From Paralithodes platypus (Eukaryota; Arthropoda; Malacostraca; Decapoda; Lithodidae), in the NCBI GenBank assembly GCA_032716605.1, contig CM064569.1, positions 13,694,079-13,758,078 of the forward strand: DNA of 64,000 nucleotides. The letters are read 5' to 3'. Each line of letters begins with the position of its first letter. The first letter of the stretch is position 1. Made by a program: the position numbers and the translations under genes. The notes under the pieces are model-generated. The model was not told the origin of the DNA. It was given only the letters and a program-made list of their open reading frames with translations, and searched no databases. Positions 55,151 to 64,000 of this stretch are shown piece by piece.

Positions 55151-56625
55151 TGTGTCGCGTTGTATGATGAGGTTTTGAATTTCTGGTGAGAAGTTGGGGT
55201 TGTGGTTTTTTTATGTTACCTCTTGGAATGTGTTTCTTGTCGGCGTTTTGGATAGTCGTGTTGAATGTGTGTACAGCATTGTTGATGTTAGTGATGGGTG
55301 TACTGTTTAAGGTTTCAAAGTGTTGTTCTGTCTCATTTGTGAAAGCTTCCCAGTTAGCTCTTTTATAGTTAGTGTAAGTGTGTCTGTGGCTAGCTGGGGT
55401 GAGTCTTGCTTTGGTGGTGATAATGATCGGGAGGTGGTCTGAGCCCAAGGTTCTGACCACCCTCCAGGATGTTGTGGGGGCGAGTTCAGGGGAGCAAAAG
55501 GTGATATCAGGAGATGATGGGGTGTAGAGGGCTTGGTGGGGAGAATGGGTATGCTGATGAATGTTATTAAGGATATATAGGTTGTCTGTTTGGTATTGTA
55601 AGACCAGCCCTCTGTCTGTGTCGGGGTTGTCGACAAACCAGGCCAACGTCTTTGCATTGAAATCACCACCCAGGATGATATGTGGGGTGTTTGTGATGTG
55701 TAGTATTTGTGGTCTGTAATCGTTTGGTACTGTAGGGGATGTTTGGGGAGGGATGTATGTGTTTATAATGGGAATGTTGGAGCTATTGCCAGTGCGTATT
55801 TTAATTGATTGAATTTCTGTTGTGTTATCGTTTGGGGGGAGGAGGGATTTTATATGTGCACTGGTGTCTATATATGTTATATCTTTGTGTACCAGGGTGA
55901 TGAGTCCACCGCCAATGCCGACGGCCCGGTCTTGTCGTATGGTGGTGAAATTGTGGAATGTAGGTGTTTTATGTGTTGTACAGAGTTTTGTTTCTTGTAA
56001 GATGGCAATGTGTATGTTGTGTTGTTTGATGAAGTGTGTGAGTTCGTGTTTCTTTGTGTTGATGCCATCTATGTTTAGTTGAAGGATGTTAATGTTATGT
56101 GTGCGGTGTATATTGGGTGCTGCTGCACGAGGATGGGGTGGGGGTGGGGGAGGGGGAGGGGGTGATGGTGGGGGTGGGGGTGCAGGAGATGAGGGTAGGA
56201 AAGGATTAGGTTGGGGTGTGGATGGGCTGGATGGGTTGGGGAGGAGAGGTGGACGGGTTTTAGGAGCGGGAGTGGATGTTATGGGCAGGTTATATGGATT
56301 GGGGAGGAGAGGTGGACGGGTTTTAGGAGAGGGGGTGGATGGTATGGTAAGGTTATGTGGGTTGGGGAGGAGAGGTGGACGGGCTTTAGGGGAGGGATTT
56401 GACTGGGAGAGGGAGGGGCATGTCCAGGTGTTTGTGTAGTGTTTCATGGAGGCAAGTGTTGTGCAGGTGAAATGGGTCCAGTTCCCGCATGAGTTGCAGA
56501 GAACTGAACCCTTAGTTTGGCGGCTCGAAGTAATGGGTTTTGAGCAAGTTGGACATGTGTATTTGTAGGTGGGTCCTGGGTTGCTCTCAATGTCTCCGGC
56601 TAGAAGGAGTCTTCGAGAAATGACA
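55080..56625 (-). CDS. N-terminal part of I-like LINE ORF2: 2A-like motif, PHD finger, endonuclease
   Basis: The first ATG in frame is at 56447, but the frame is open further upstream to about 56660 and contains telling sequence. RRLLLAGDIESNPGP (2A-like, 56571-56615) is followed by YKYTCPTCSKPI..., CNSCGNWTHFTC and TNTWTCP, a Cys/His pattern of the PHD type. Then comes a proline-rich stretch with repeated RPPLLPNP, and the endonuclease: LNIDGINTKKHEL, ILQETKL, NTYIPP, LGGDFNAKTLAW (catalytic Asp and Asn) and LGSDHLPI (Asp-His). A TAA lies upstream, near 56668, in a (CA)n run, so the true start is lost or in another frame. The frame ends at 55080 because of a slip in a run of seven A near 55206-55212. 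Confidence 0.82.
56120..56420 (-). repeat. Tandem 63-bp repeat coding proline-rich linker; G-rich on + strand
   Basis: The + strand string ggggaggagaggtggacggg recurs at about 56238, 56301 and 56364, giving a 63-bp period. On the - strand it encodes RPPLLPNP-type repeats. Next to it, 56139-56185 is a run of G-tracts (groups of 4-6 G) that encodes poly-proline on the - strand. Confidence 0.8.
56571..56597 (-). other. 2A-like ribosome-skipping motif
   Basis: The - strand encodes GDIESNPGP in the frame of the downstream zinc finger and endonuclease. This fits the 2A consensus D-x-E-x-N-P-G-P exactly and is preceded by a Leu-rich stretch (RRLLLA), as in known 2A sequences. In such motifs the ribosome releases the chain between Gly and Pro and continues. 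2A-like motifs have been reported near the N-terminus of ORFs in several APE-type LINEs. No activity can be judged from sequence alone. Confidence 0.8.
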
Positions 56626-56925
56626 GCCGGAAAGTCATTTCTCGGTGTAGGAAAAACTGTGTATTATGTGTGTGTGTGTGTGGTGTGAGAGGTGTGAGAA
56701 TTGCCCGGCGCGACCGCAGCCGCTCCAAGGACGCGTGCCCCCAGGGAGGGGTAGGGGATAGTTGTGGCGGTTTGGCTCCCGGAAACTGCTCCCCACGGTC
56801 GGCAGCCTGCTGTCCTCCACTGTCGGTGATCTTGTCCCCGAACGGGAGGGTCGGCAGCCATCCATGGTCGGCAGTTCCGGGAGGTGGTCCCACGGCGTAG
56901 ACGCCGCCACTCCAGCACCTTTTGT

Positions 56926-57679
56926 ATAAGTATATACTGGTGGTATTATAGCACAATGTTGATACTCTTAGCAATCATAATTATTATAATAAAGAAACAA
57001 AAGGTTAGGCAATTTATAGATTAACATTTCAAAGGAATATAGGAACTTAAATCTAACATCTTAGAAACTACTATATGGGTGCATCTACTAGTGTTTGGTC
57101 TAGTAGATAAAACCTGGTAGGGGAACAGTGGGCGTCGCTACCGTGTCGGCTGTTTAAGCATCGGTCGTCCAGGTGTTGGTGTGAGGTCTTGTTTTAGCTA
57201 TCCGCTTCTCTTGACGTTTTCTCTTTCGTTGTTCTTCTTTCGTTTTCTTCTTTTTCGTTTTGACGAATTACTTTTTCTCTTTCTGGGTATCTTCCTTCCC
57301 TCTCCATTATTTTAGGCACGTCTTCGTGCTTCAAGGGTGTATGTTATAGAATTTTCGTGGTGATGAAGCTGGGGAGGGAGTGCAAGTATTCCCACCAGTC
57401 TAAGGAACGTTGGTCTGGGGTTCTTTGCGGTTTGATGGTGACAGTAAAGAACGAAGATTTATCTTCAAATATGGCTGCTGTCTGGGCTTCTTCGAGATAC
57501 CATACCGGATCTTAAATATTTTGCTCTGATCGGTGGCCTATTTCACCTTATTGATGTAAGGCGTGGAGGTAGTCATGGTGGTGAGTGGCTGATGTGCGTG
57601 GCGGCGGTGGGGAGAGGTGGTGGTGGTGGTTCTTCTTTTTCGTTTTTGGGAATGACTTTTTTTTCTTTTTCTGGGTATC
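56926..57679. other. No gene seen
   Basis: Contains a pyrimidine-rich stretch (ctttcgttgttcttctttcg..., about 57210-57300), partly repeated near 57630-57680. No domain-bearing frame. Confidence 0.4.
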
Positions 57680-57737
<58 letters not shown>

Positions 57738-57750
57738 TACAGTATATATA
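57680..57750. repeat. (TA)n microsatellite
   Basis: About 70 bp of nearly pure TA repeats, ending just before the inferred LTR edge at 57754. Confidence 0.92.
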
Positions 57751-57753
57751 CAT

Positions 57754-59318
57754 TGTTACGAGGGGAGGCTTCGGGGAAAGCAGATGCTCCAATAACCTAG
57801 CCCACAGCACTGTCCAAAAAGAAACGCTGTAGCAAAAAGACAACAATGCTGTAGTCATGCACCCAACACTGCCCACCGTTTTACACTAGCCCTGCAACAG
57901 ACACGCTCTTAATATCTGACTCAAACACTAAGACACACAGGTTCTCTAGGAAAAGGGGTTATCTTCCTCTTTGCTCTATTAAAGCAGTACAAAAGGAGAC
58001 ACAAAAAGATCTACTGTCTCAGAGTCGGGGCATATCTGACTCGGGTTGATAGTGCTAGTAGTATGTCAAGAGTACTTCTAAGATTATTCTAAACTGCGCA
58101 AAAGTGCCAAACCAAAATACTGCTAGACTCCCAGAACAATCCATATCATGCCCAATCGCTCAGGAACCGAGAATAATATGAAGCGAACACCATGGGAATG
58201 AGTCTCATGCAGTAGCCTAACAAGCCTCTGTGCCAAGCCTGCACATGAGACACAAGGGTTGATATCTCAGTAGGTTGGGGCTGGCTGTTACAAAGCTGGT
58301 CCAAACAAGCCAGTCACCAAACCACTGTAGATATCAACCTCAATAATACACAATATAAACATACAATAATAATTCACAATGCAGTAGAATAAAGGAAAAT
58401 AAATGGAAGAAGGGTGTGAAGCTTATATCTAAGAATGCCAAAAGGCTGCAGTAATCCTAGCTAACAAAAATGCAGAAAACTCTAATATGCAAACTAATAA
58501 GGTTAAGACAAAATGTTAATGCTTAAAATGACTCCAGTCTTGCCTTACTACTATACAATGAAAGAATGGACTATATGCGGTATTTAAGTGAGCAAGAGGC
58601 ATGCTTGCCACAGACCGGGCAGTACGTCTGCACTATGCTGTGTCTATGACTGGAGTGAGGTGGCAAGCTTCGGGCACAGCCTCGGGAAAGGAAAGGGAGC
58701 TCCAGGCATTGCCAGACTACATAACTATATCAGGCACCTGTGCTCTCATTAACAACACAGAAATAATCAACTAAATATAAGACATCATTGTGCAACTTAT
58801 AATAAACTGAAACCCCCCCACATGGTCAAACAAAATAAATGAATTACACTCTTAGCAAAACGAAAGTGTTATACAGTACGGCGTCTCACTGACGACAACA
58901 AGCTCGCACACGAGGCAACAGACTATACAAGCCTGTTATTAGTTCCGTCTCCACCATGCTGCCTTCTTCTCTCCACTCGAATATCTGGCCTTATATAAGA
59001 GTCTATCACCACGCTAGTCCAATCAGAGCTTGAATATCTAGTCACGTAGGACAGGCCACCCATGCAGCTACCATTCGGCAGACAGGTTGCTTGTTTTGAC
59101 CAATTACAGGTGAGGGGCAGGTGCGTTGTCCATACAGGTGTTCGCAAGATGGCGGAAGTAGGGGGGGGGGGGTGAAGTGCTCTCTGCGTCACCTCCACCC
59201 CGCTCGCCCGCTCCTTGGTCACGTAGGCAGGTAGCAGGTAGAAAGAAAGAAGGAGGGAAACCCCCACGAGGTCCATGCACAGTCACGAATCACATTATTG
59301 GTGTCTCCAAATGTAATA
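57754..59318 (-). repeat. Probable 3' LTR of a second Gypsy-like element
   Basis: On the - strand the region is preceded by a purine-rich tract (agcgggggagg) that looks like a polypurine tract. It begins tattacatttgg and ends cgtaaca at 57754. An end in TAACA and a pol fragment ending just upstream support an LTR of about 1565 bp. The first dinucleotide is TA instead of TG, perhaps a point change. No second LTR is in the window, so the borders are inferred. Confidence 0.45.
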
Positions 59319-59319
59319 C

Positions 59320-59762
59320 CTCCCCCGCTAGAAAAGAGGTCAAGAGTAGGAAAGTATATGACAATATTTTAGACATGCGACAAAGAATCTACTAGCACAT
59401 TCTGGACCCTGTGATATGTTTTACATCTAGGGCGTACTCCTGCAGTAACAAGCCCCACCAGGTTAGTCATTGGTTCTTATTTTGGAACTTGTGTAAAAAT
59501 GTCAATGGGTGATGATGGTCAGTATATACAGTGATGGAACCAGGGGCAGATTGAACATAAACACCAAAGTATTGAAGTGACAAAATCAATGCTAACAGTT
59601 CCTTCTCTATAACTGAAAAATTACGTTGAGCAGAATTTAACTTTTTACTGAAATAGCAAACAGGATGCAATATTTTACAGTCATCCTCTTATAGAAACAC
59701 TGCTCCGACCCCGGTATTAATCACATCAACAGCTAGGGAGATTGGTCTGGTGAAATCAGAGG
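59320..59762 (-). pseudogene. pol: Gypsy-like RNase H fragment
   Basis: On the - strand: DFTRPISLAVDVINTGVGAVF, then a TAA near 59690, then HPVCYFSKKLNSAQRNFSVIEKELLAL, VYTDHHHPLTFLHKF and QEYALDVKHITG. This is the start and middle of a Ty3/Gypsy RNase H. Further stops occur (near 59460 and 59395). The sequence then runs directly into the polypurine tract and LTR, so no integrase lies between. The LINE fragment at 59763-60616 separates it from the RT fragment. Confidence 0.8.
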
Positions 59763-60616
59763 CATGGAGAACAGGAATGAACATCTAAGGCACATTAAAA
59801 ACAAAATGTCAAGAGGGATAGGCATATTATGCAAGGCCAGGAAATTATTGAATAGTTCAACACTTGTTACATTATACAACTGTTTTGTGTATTCATATAT
59901 TATTTATGGTATAGAGGTCTGGGGTGCAGCTAGTGACTGTCATATTAAACCAATTATTACACTACAAAAAAAGAGCTGTTAGAATTATCGAATCGGCTCA
60001 TTATAAACAGCATTCTCAACCCTTATTTATATCTTTGCAATTATTAAGATTTCCTGACGTTTATGTGTTCTGTATAGCTAAATCAATGTTTAAATATATT
60101 AAGGGTATTTCTCCTTCGGTGATGGATGGTATGTTTATTGTCAATAGGGACATGCATGCACATCATACTAGACAAAGGCACAAATTACATGTCCCAGTGA
60201 GCAGAACAACGCTGATGACAAGAACATTTAGACATAAGGGAGTTGAAATATGGAATAGAATATCAAAATTATTAGATACTCAGTGTAGTTATTCAACATT
60301 AAAGCGAACATTAAAATTGTACTTGTTAGATAAATAAAGGCATTGTTTAGAATACTGAATTATGTATGAATCTGGTGTGTGCTATAATTGGTACTTTTCA
60401 TTTTCTTTTGTTATCTCGCTTTTTTGTTCACTAATGCACGTGTTACTCCTTTTGCTGACCATATAAATATGTAGTAAGGAATAAGATAACATATATGCCA
60501 CATGACATCAAATCCTCATTGATGCAATTAGCTATTTATTTGTTATTGTAAAGCCATACCTTTGTAATTGTACTCTAATTGTATCAATAAACCATTTTGA
60601 ATTGAATTGAATTGAA
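59763..60616 (+). mobile_element. LINE 3' fragment inserted into Gypsy-like pol
   Basis: The + strand encodes the C-terminal end of an ORF2: HLRHIKNKMSRGIGILCKARK, LYNCFVYSYIIYGIEVWGAA, then, after a frameshift near 59970, KRAVRIIESAHYKQH, FCIAKSMFKY, RHKGVEIWNRIS, and stop TAA at 60335-60337. About 250 bp of 3' untranslated sequence follows, ending in a (GAATT)n tail (about 60597-60616). No RT catalytic motif is present because of 5' truncation. The clade is uncertain; the protein style is near L2/CR1. Confidence 0.8.
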
Positions 60617-60960
60617 TTGATAGTTTGATAGAATATACTTAGTAGCACTGAAAGCTTCCTCACATTCTGAGGACCAAATTTCAAACTTCACGTCCTTACG
60701 GAGAACATCTGTTAAAGGTGCTGTTAACCTTGACAATTTTAGAATGAATCTCCTATAATACCCAATCATTCCAAAGTATCTTTGGATTTGTTTCTTACTG
60801 TTAGGCGTTGGGAAATTTACAATGGATTCTACTTTAGCTTGAGGAAGTGCAACTTGACCCTGTCCTACTGTATATCCAAGATATTGGACGGTACTCTTTA
60901 TGAAGGTGCATTTCTTTAAATTTACAACTAGATTCGCTTTAGCAAGATTAGAAAAAAACG
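60617..60960 (-). pseudogene. pol: Gypsy-like reverse transcriptase C-terminal fragment
   Basis: On the - strand: ANLVVNLKKCTFIKSTVQYLGYTVG, then VALPQAKVESIVNFPTPNSKKQIQRYFGMIGYYRRFI, then LTAPLTDVLRKDVKF and AFSATKYIL. This is the thumb/connection region of a Ty3/Gypsy RT that leads into RNase H, continued at 59762 beyond the LINE insertion. The catalytic YxDD block would lie upstream (coordinates above 60960) and is missing, replaced by the SINE at 60975-61355. Confidence 0.82.
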
Positions 60961-60974
60961 GTAAAAAGTTACCG

Positions 60975-61355
60975 TCACATTCACATTCACATTCGGCTAG
61001 AAGTTACCAGTTCAGTTTCAGTTCAGTTTCAGTTCCTATGGAGCTCGTCCTGGAATCTTTACGACTCTGAACCTCACGATTCTATACAGGACTGGCCATT
61101 TGTATCGGCACTAGCTCAGAGAAGAGTGTTGAGAGGGGAGAAGGGGTGTTGGAGAGAGAGGAAGCTGTTGGAGTGGCTTTGTTATGTGTGTTTAGTCTGT
61201 ATACGTCGTCAGGATGTTCCCTGACTGGGTGCGAGCATGTGAAACATGCTAGGACGTACTACCACACCCACTAAATGTCCGCCGTGGCAGGGATTCGATC
61301 CCGGGTCTTGCAGATTCACACGTGAGCGTGCTCACCACTGGACCACTACCTGTGA
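60975..61355 (-). mobile_element. tRNA-derived SINE with (GAATGT)n tail
   Basis: On the - strand a tRNA-like head (about 61355-61270) has an A-box-like segment tagtggtccagtggtgag and a B box gggatcgaatcc. The body follows, then a tail of GAATGT repeats (+ strand cacattcacattcacattcgg at about 60976-60996). The arms do not make a complete tRNA, so it is not listed as a tRNA gene. A small repeat, gttcagtttca, occurs two to three times near the tail. Confidence 0.65.
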
Positions 61356-61377
61356 ATGTGGGTTGGTTTTGTTTTGA

Positions 61378-61437
61378 ATGTGGTTGTTGTTGTTGTTGTT
61401 GTTGTTTTGTTTTTGTTTTGTTTTTGTTTTTTTTGTC
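61378..61437 (+). repeat. (GTT)n / (GTTTT)n simple repeat
   Basis: Eight GTT units followed by GTTTT-type units. It lies between the SINE and the minisatellite. Confidence 0.9.
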
Positions 61438-61539
61438 ACATTCAGATGTCCCATCTCGGTTCCTGTACGGTTTTCTTTGCCGATGTTCACAGATACGTTT
61501 TTCTCCATTCTCATTGGGTTTTCTACATTCACAAACGGT

Positions 61540-63335
61540 TTCCTACATTCACATTCGATGTTCTACATTCCCATTCACCATAATCGGTTTTCTACATTCA
61601 CATTCATATTCGTTTCACTACATTCACATTCGTTTCTCTACATTCACATTCGTTTCTCTACATTCACATTTGTTTCTCTACATTCACATTCACATTTCTA
61701 CATTCACATTCACGTTCACATTTGTTTCTCTACATTCACATTCATTTCTCTACATTCACATTCGTTTTTCTACATTCACATTCACATTTTTTCTCTACAT
61801 TCACATTCACATTCGTTTCTCTACATACACATTCACATTTGTTTCTCTACATTCACATTCGTTTCTCTACATTCACATTCACATTCGTTTCTCTACATTC
61901 ACATTCGTTTCTCTACATTCACATTCACATTCGTTTCTCTACATACACATTCACATTCGTTTCTCTACATTCACATTCGTGTCTCTACATTCACATTCAC
62001 ATTCGTTTTTCTATATTCACATTCGTTTCTCTACATTCACGTTCACATTTGTTTTTCTATATTCACATTCGTTTCTCTACATTCACATTCGTTTCTCTAC
62101 ATTCACATTCGTTTCTCTACATTCACATTCGTTTCTCTACATTCACATTCACTTCTCTACATTCACATTAGTGTCTCTACATTCACATTCACATTCGTTT
62201 CTCTACATTCACATTCACATTCGTTTCTCCACATTCACATTCACATTAGTTTATCTACATTCACATTCGTTTCTCTACATTCACATTCGTTTCTCTACAT
62301 ACACATTCGTTTCTCTACATTCACATTCACATAATTCGTGTCTCTACATTCACATTCGTTTCTCTACATTCACATTCACATTCGTTTCTCTACATTCACA
62401 TTCGTTTCTCTACATTCGAATTAGTTTCTCTACATTCACATTCGTTTCTCTACATTCACATTCGTTTCTCTACATTCACATTCACATTCGTTTCTCTACA
62501 TTTGCATTCGTTTCTATACATTTACATTCACATGTGTTTCTCTACATTCACATTCGTTTCTATACATTCACATTCACATTCACATTCGTTTCTCTACATT
62601 CACATTCACATTTGTTTTTCTACATTCACATTCACATTCATTTCTCTACATTCACATTCGTGTCTCTACATTCACATTCGTTTCTCTACATTCACATTCG
62701 TTTCTCTAAATTCACATTCGTTTTTCTATATTCACATTCGTTTCTCTACATTCACATTCACATTCGTTTTTCTATATTCACATTCGTTTCTCTACATTCA
62801 CATTCGTTTCTCTACATTCACATTCGTTTCTCTACATTCACATTCGTTTCTGTACATTCACATTCACTTCTCTACATTCACATTAGTGTCTCTACATTCA
62901 CATTCACATTCGTTTCTCTACATTCACATTCACATTCGTTTCTCCACATTCACATTCACATTAGTTTATCTACATTCACATTCGTTTCTCTACATTCACA
63001 TTCGTTTCTCTACATACACATTCGTTTCTCTACATTCACATTCACATAATTCGTTTCTCTACATTCACATTTGTTTCTCTACATTCACATTCGTTTCTCT
63101 ACATTCACATTCACATTCGTTTCTCTTCATTTACATTCGTTTCTATACATTTACATTCACATGTGTTTCTCTACATTCACATTCGTTTCTATACATTCAC
63201 ATTCACATTCACATTCGTTTCTCTACATTCACATTCACATTTGTTTCTCTACATTCACATTCACATTCATTTCTCTACATTCACATTCGTTTCTCTACAT
63301 TCACATTCGTTTCTCTAAATTCACATTCGTTTCAA
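61540..63335 (+). repeat. Large minisatellite based on CTACATTCACATTCGTTTCT
   Basis: About 1.8 kb of a 20-bp unit, CTACATTCACATTCGTTTCT, often lengthened by one to three extra CATTCA hexamers (26 or 32 bp). Because the unit has no stop in any + frame, long open frames run through it; these are not genes. There is a higher-order layer: a marked block (acataattcg, octets with ccacattc and cattagttta) at about 62150-62335 recurs 715 bp later at about 62865-63050. Confidence 0.95.
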
Positions 63336-64000
63336 TTATTGCTGTGGGCCCTTCCAAAGTTGAATAGGCTAAAATCGTCTAATAGTTGCTAGAATATGAC
63401 CAGAGCAGATGGCTGGAGGAAAGTAGGACAGAAGAGCAATTGGACAGAGGAAGAACAAGCGAAGAAATGAGAAGTACAGTAGAAGACTGAAAGTTCTCGG
63501 GCTCAACCAAGTTGCTTCATTGTACAGCTAGAATATGATGAAAAGGACGTCCCTGATATAGGCTATTACTGAATGAGTGAATAACCACCAGCCATACCAA
63601 GAACTAAGAATAACATAAATACTATAAGGAATGAGAGAATAAGACTTAAGAAACTGAGTAAGATAATGGTGAATATATAATGTCGTCCCCATTGTCATTA
63701 GGCCTAGGCCTTTATAGAAAATTAAGAGAAATATTAGCCTATATACTATCGTTATCGGCCTGTGACTGTAAGATAGCCTAATGATCAAAATGTATAAGAA
63801 AGTGCAGCTGGACCCACAAGTGGACTCAACACAACTAAGCCTCCATTTGGAGCAGAGAAAATATTGTTACTTTCAATGCTTCCAAAACCCAATTTATCTA
63901 TTTATCTACCCGTAAAGAACTCCCACTCCCACAGTAAAGAACTCCCACAGGACTATCCCTTATACTTCAACAATAGACAAATCAATCCTTCATCTTCTCT
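63336..64000. other. No gene seen
   Basis: AT-rich sequence with no recognised repeat, domain or RNA structure. The last 120 bases hold a small duplication (aaagaactcccac twice, near 63915-63950). Confidence 0.45.

Larger units (their letters stand above)
52945..56925 (-). mobile_element. I-like LINE with 2A-like motif, PHD finger, endonuclease and RT
   Basis: A ~4-kb non-LTR retrotransposon on the - strand. From its 5' end: a GC-rich leader (56925 to about 56700), a (CA)n run, a 2A-like motif (56571-56597), a PHD-type zinc finger (about 56420-56565), a proline-rich repeat (56120-56420), an APE endonuclease (about 55200-56090), a reverse transcriptase (about 53600-55150) and a C-terminal CCHC-type segment. 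The 3' tail is (AAC)n (52945-52965 on the + strand as gtt repeats). A tri-nucleotide tail suits I-type LINEs. Two frameshifts, near 55206-55212 and near 54430, break the protein. Confidence 0.85.

Noticed and set aside
55206..55212. Programmed frameshift at a run of seven A in the I-like LINE
   Set aside because: The two coding frames do change here, but the element carries another ordinary frameshift near 54430, and homopolymer indels are common in dead copies. A programmed event cannot be claimed from one copy.
56086..56439. Gly-rich + strand open frame
   Set aside because: It is the complement of the proline-rich coding repeat of the I-like LINE.
61270..61355. Possible tRNA gene on the - strand
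   Set aside because: A and B boxes are present, but acceptor and anticodon arms do not pair completely, and a SINE body and tail follow. The same reasoning excludes tRNA genes at 7680-7789, 21190-21275, 33290-33360, 35700-35770 and 38032-38105.
61322..63392. Very long open frames (up to 575 codons) rich in H, S, F, T, I
   Set aside because: They run through a minisatellite whose unit has no stop codon in any + frame. All three frames are open and no start or domain is credible.

Overview
The window looks like intergenic and intronic DNA of a repeat-rich animal genome. An arthropod, probably a decapod crustacean, is my inference from the mix of Ty3/Gypsy, RTE-like, CR1/L2-like and I-like retrotransposons, tRNA-derived SINEs and abundant microsatellites. 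I see no rRNA, no convincing functional tRNA, no CRISPR array and no bacterial-style gene order. One host gene can be supported: the 3' part of an SLC16/monocarboxylate-transporter-like MFS gene on the + strand. It has four coding exons (22776-23402, 27318-27437, 35857-36048, 36729-37165), joined by three phase-1 GT-AG introns; a fourth phase-1 junction lies at the 5' edge. Its introns are filled with transposons, and the exons for the first transmembrane helices are not in view.

Layout. 1-1463: sparse, with one old TTAA-type MITE. 1464-19601: two Ty3/Gypsy-like internal regions in tandem sharing a central LTR (LTR-internal-LTR-internal-LTR), closed by a 4-bp target-site duplication, gatg. 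The central LTR is split by a nearly full-length RTE-like LINE on the - strand (9510-12608) with an 8-bp duplication. Both internal regions carry the same scrambled, deleted pol plus private lesions and private insertions. 19602-22775: MITE, SINE, microsatellites. 22776-37165: the MFS gene. Its introns hold foldback elements, a CR1/L2-like LINE (28.1-32.4 kb), SINEs, a 2-kb TIR element and a 5'-truncated RTE copy. 37214-43345: a second copy of the CR1/L2-like LINE, broken by a SINE and by a second LINE with a poly(A) tail. 44250-45960: another CR1-like LINE. 46352-48546: a 2.2-kb TIR element containing nested palindromes and a copy of the MITE seen at 19.8 kb. 48802-50872: a third copy of the CR1/L2-like LINE (- strand). 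About 51000-51990: an unexplained array of hairpin-forming units. 52945-56925: an I-like LINE (- strand) with a 2A-like motif, a PHD-type zinc finger and a proline-rich repeat ahead of its endonuclease. 57754-60960: remains of a second Gypsy element (- strand) split by a LINE 3' fragment. 60975-61355: a SINE. About 61540-63335: a large minisatellite. The last 650 bases show nothing I can name.

Most open frames here belong to transposons, and most are broken. The best-preserved reading frame is the 1003-codon ORF of the RTE-like LINE. The best candidates for a second look are the 2A-motif LINE, the hairpin array at 51-52 kb, the tandem Gypsy pair with its mosaic pol, and the in-frame UGA shared by two copies of the CR1/L2-like LINE. 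All family assignments come from motif recognition by eye; no database search was run.
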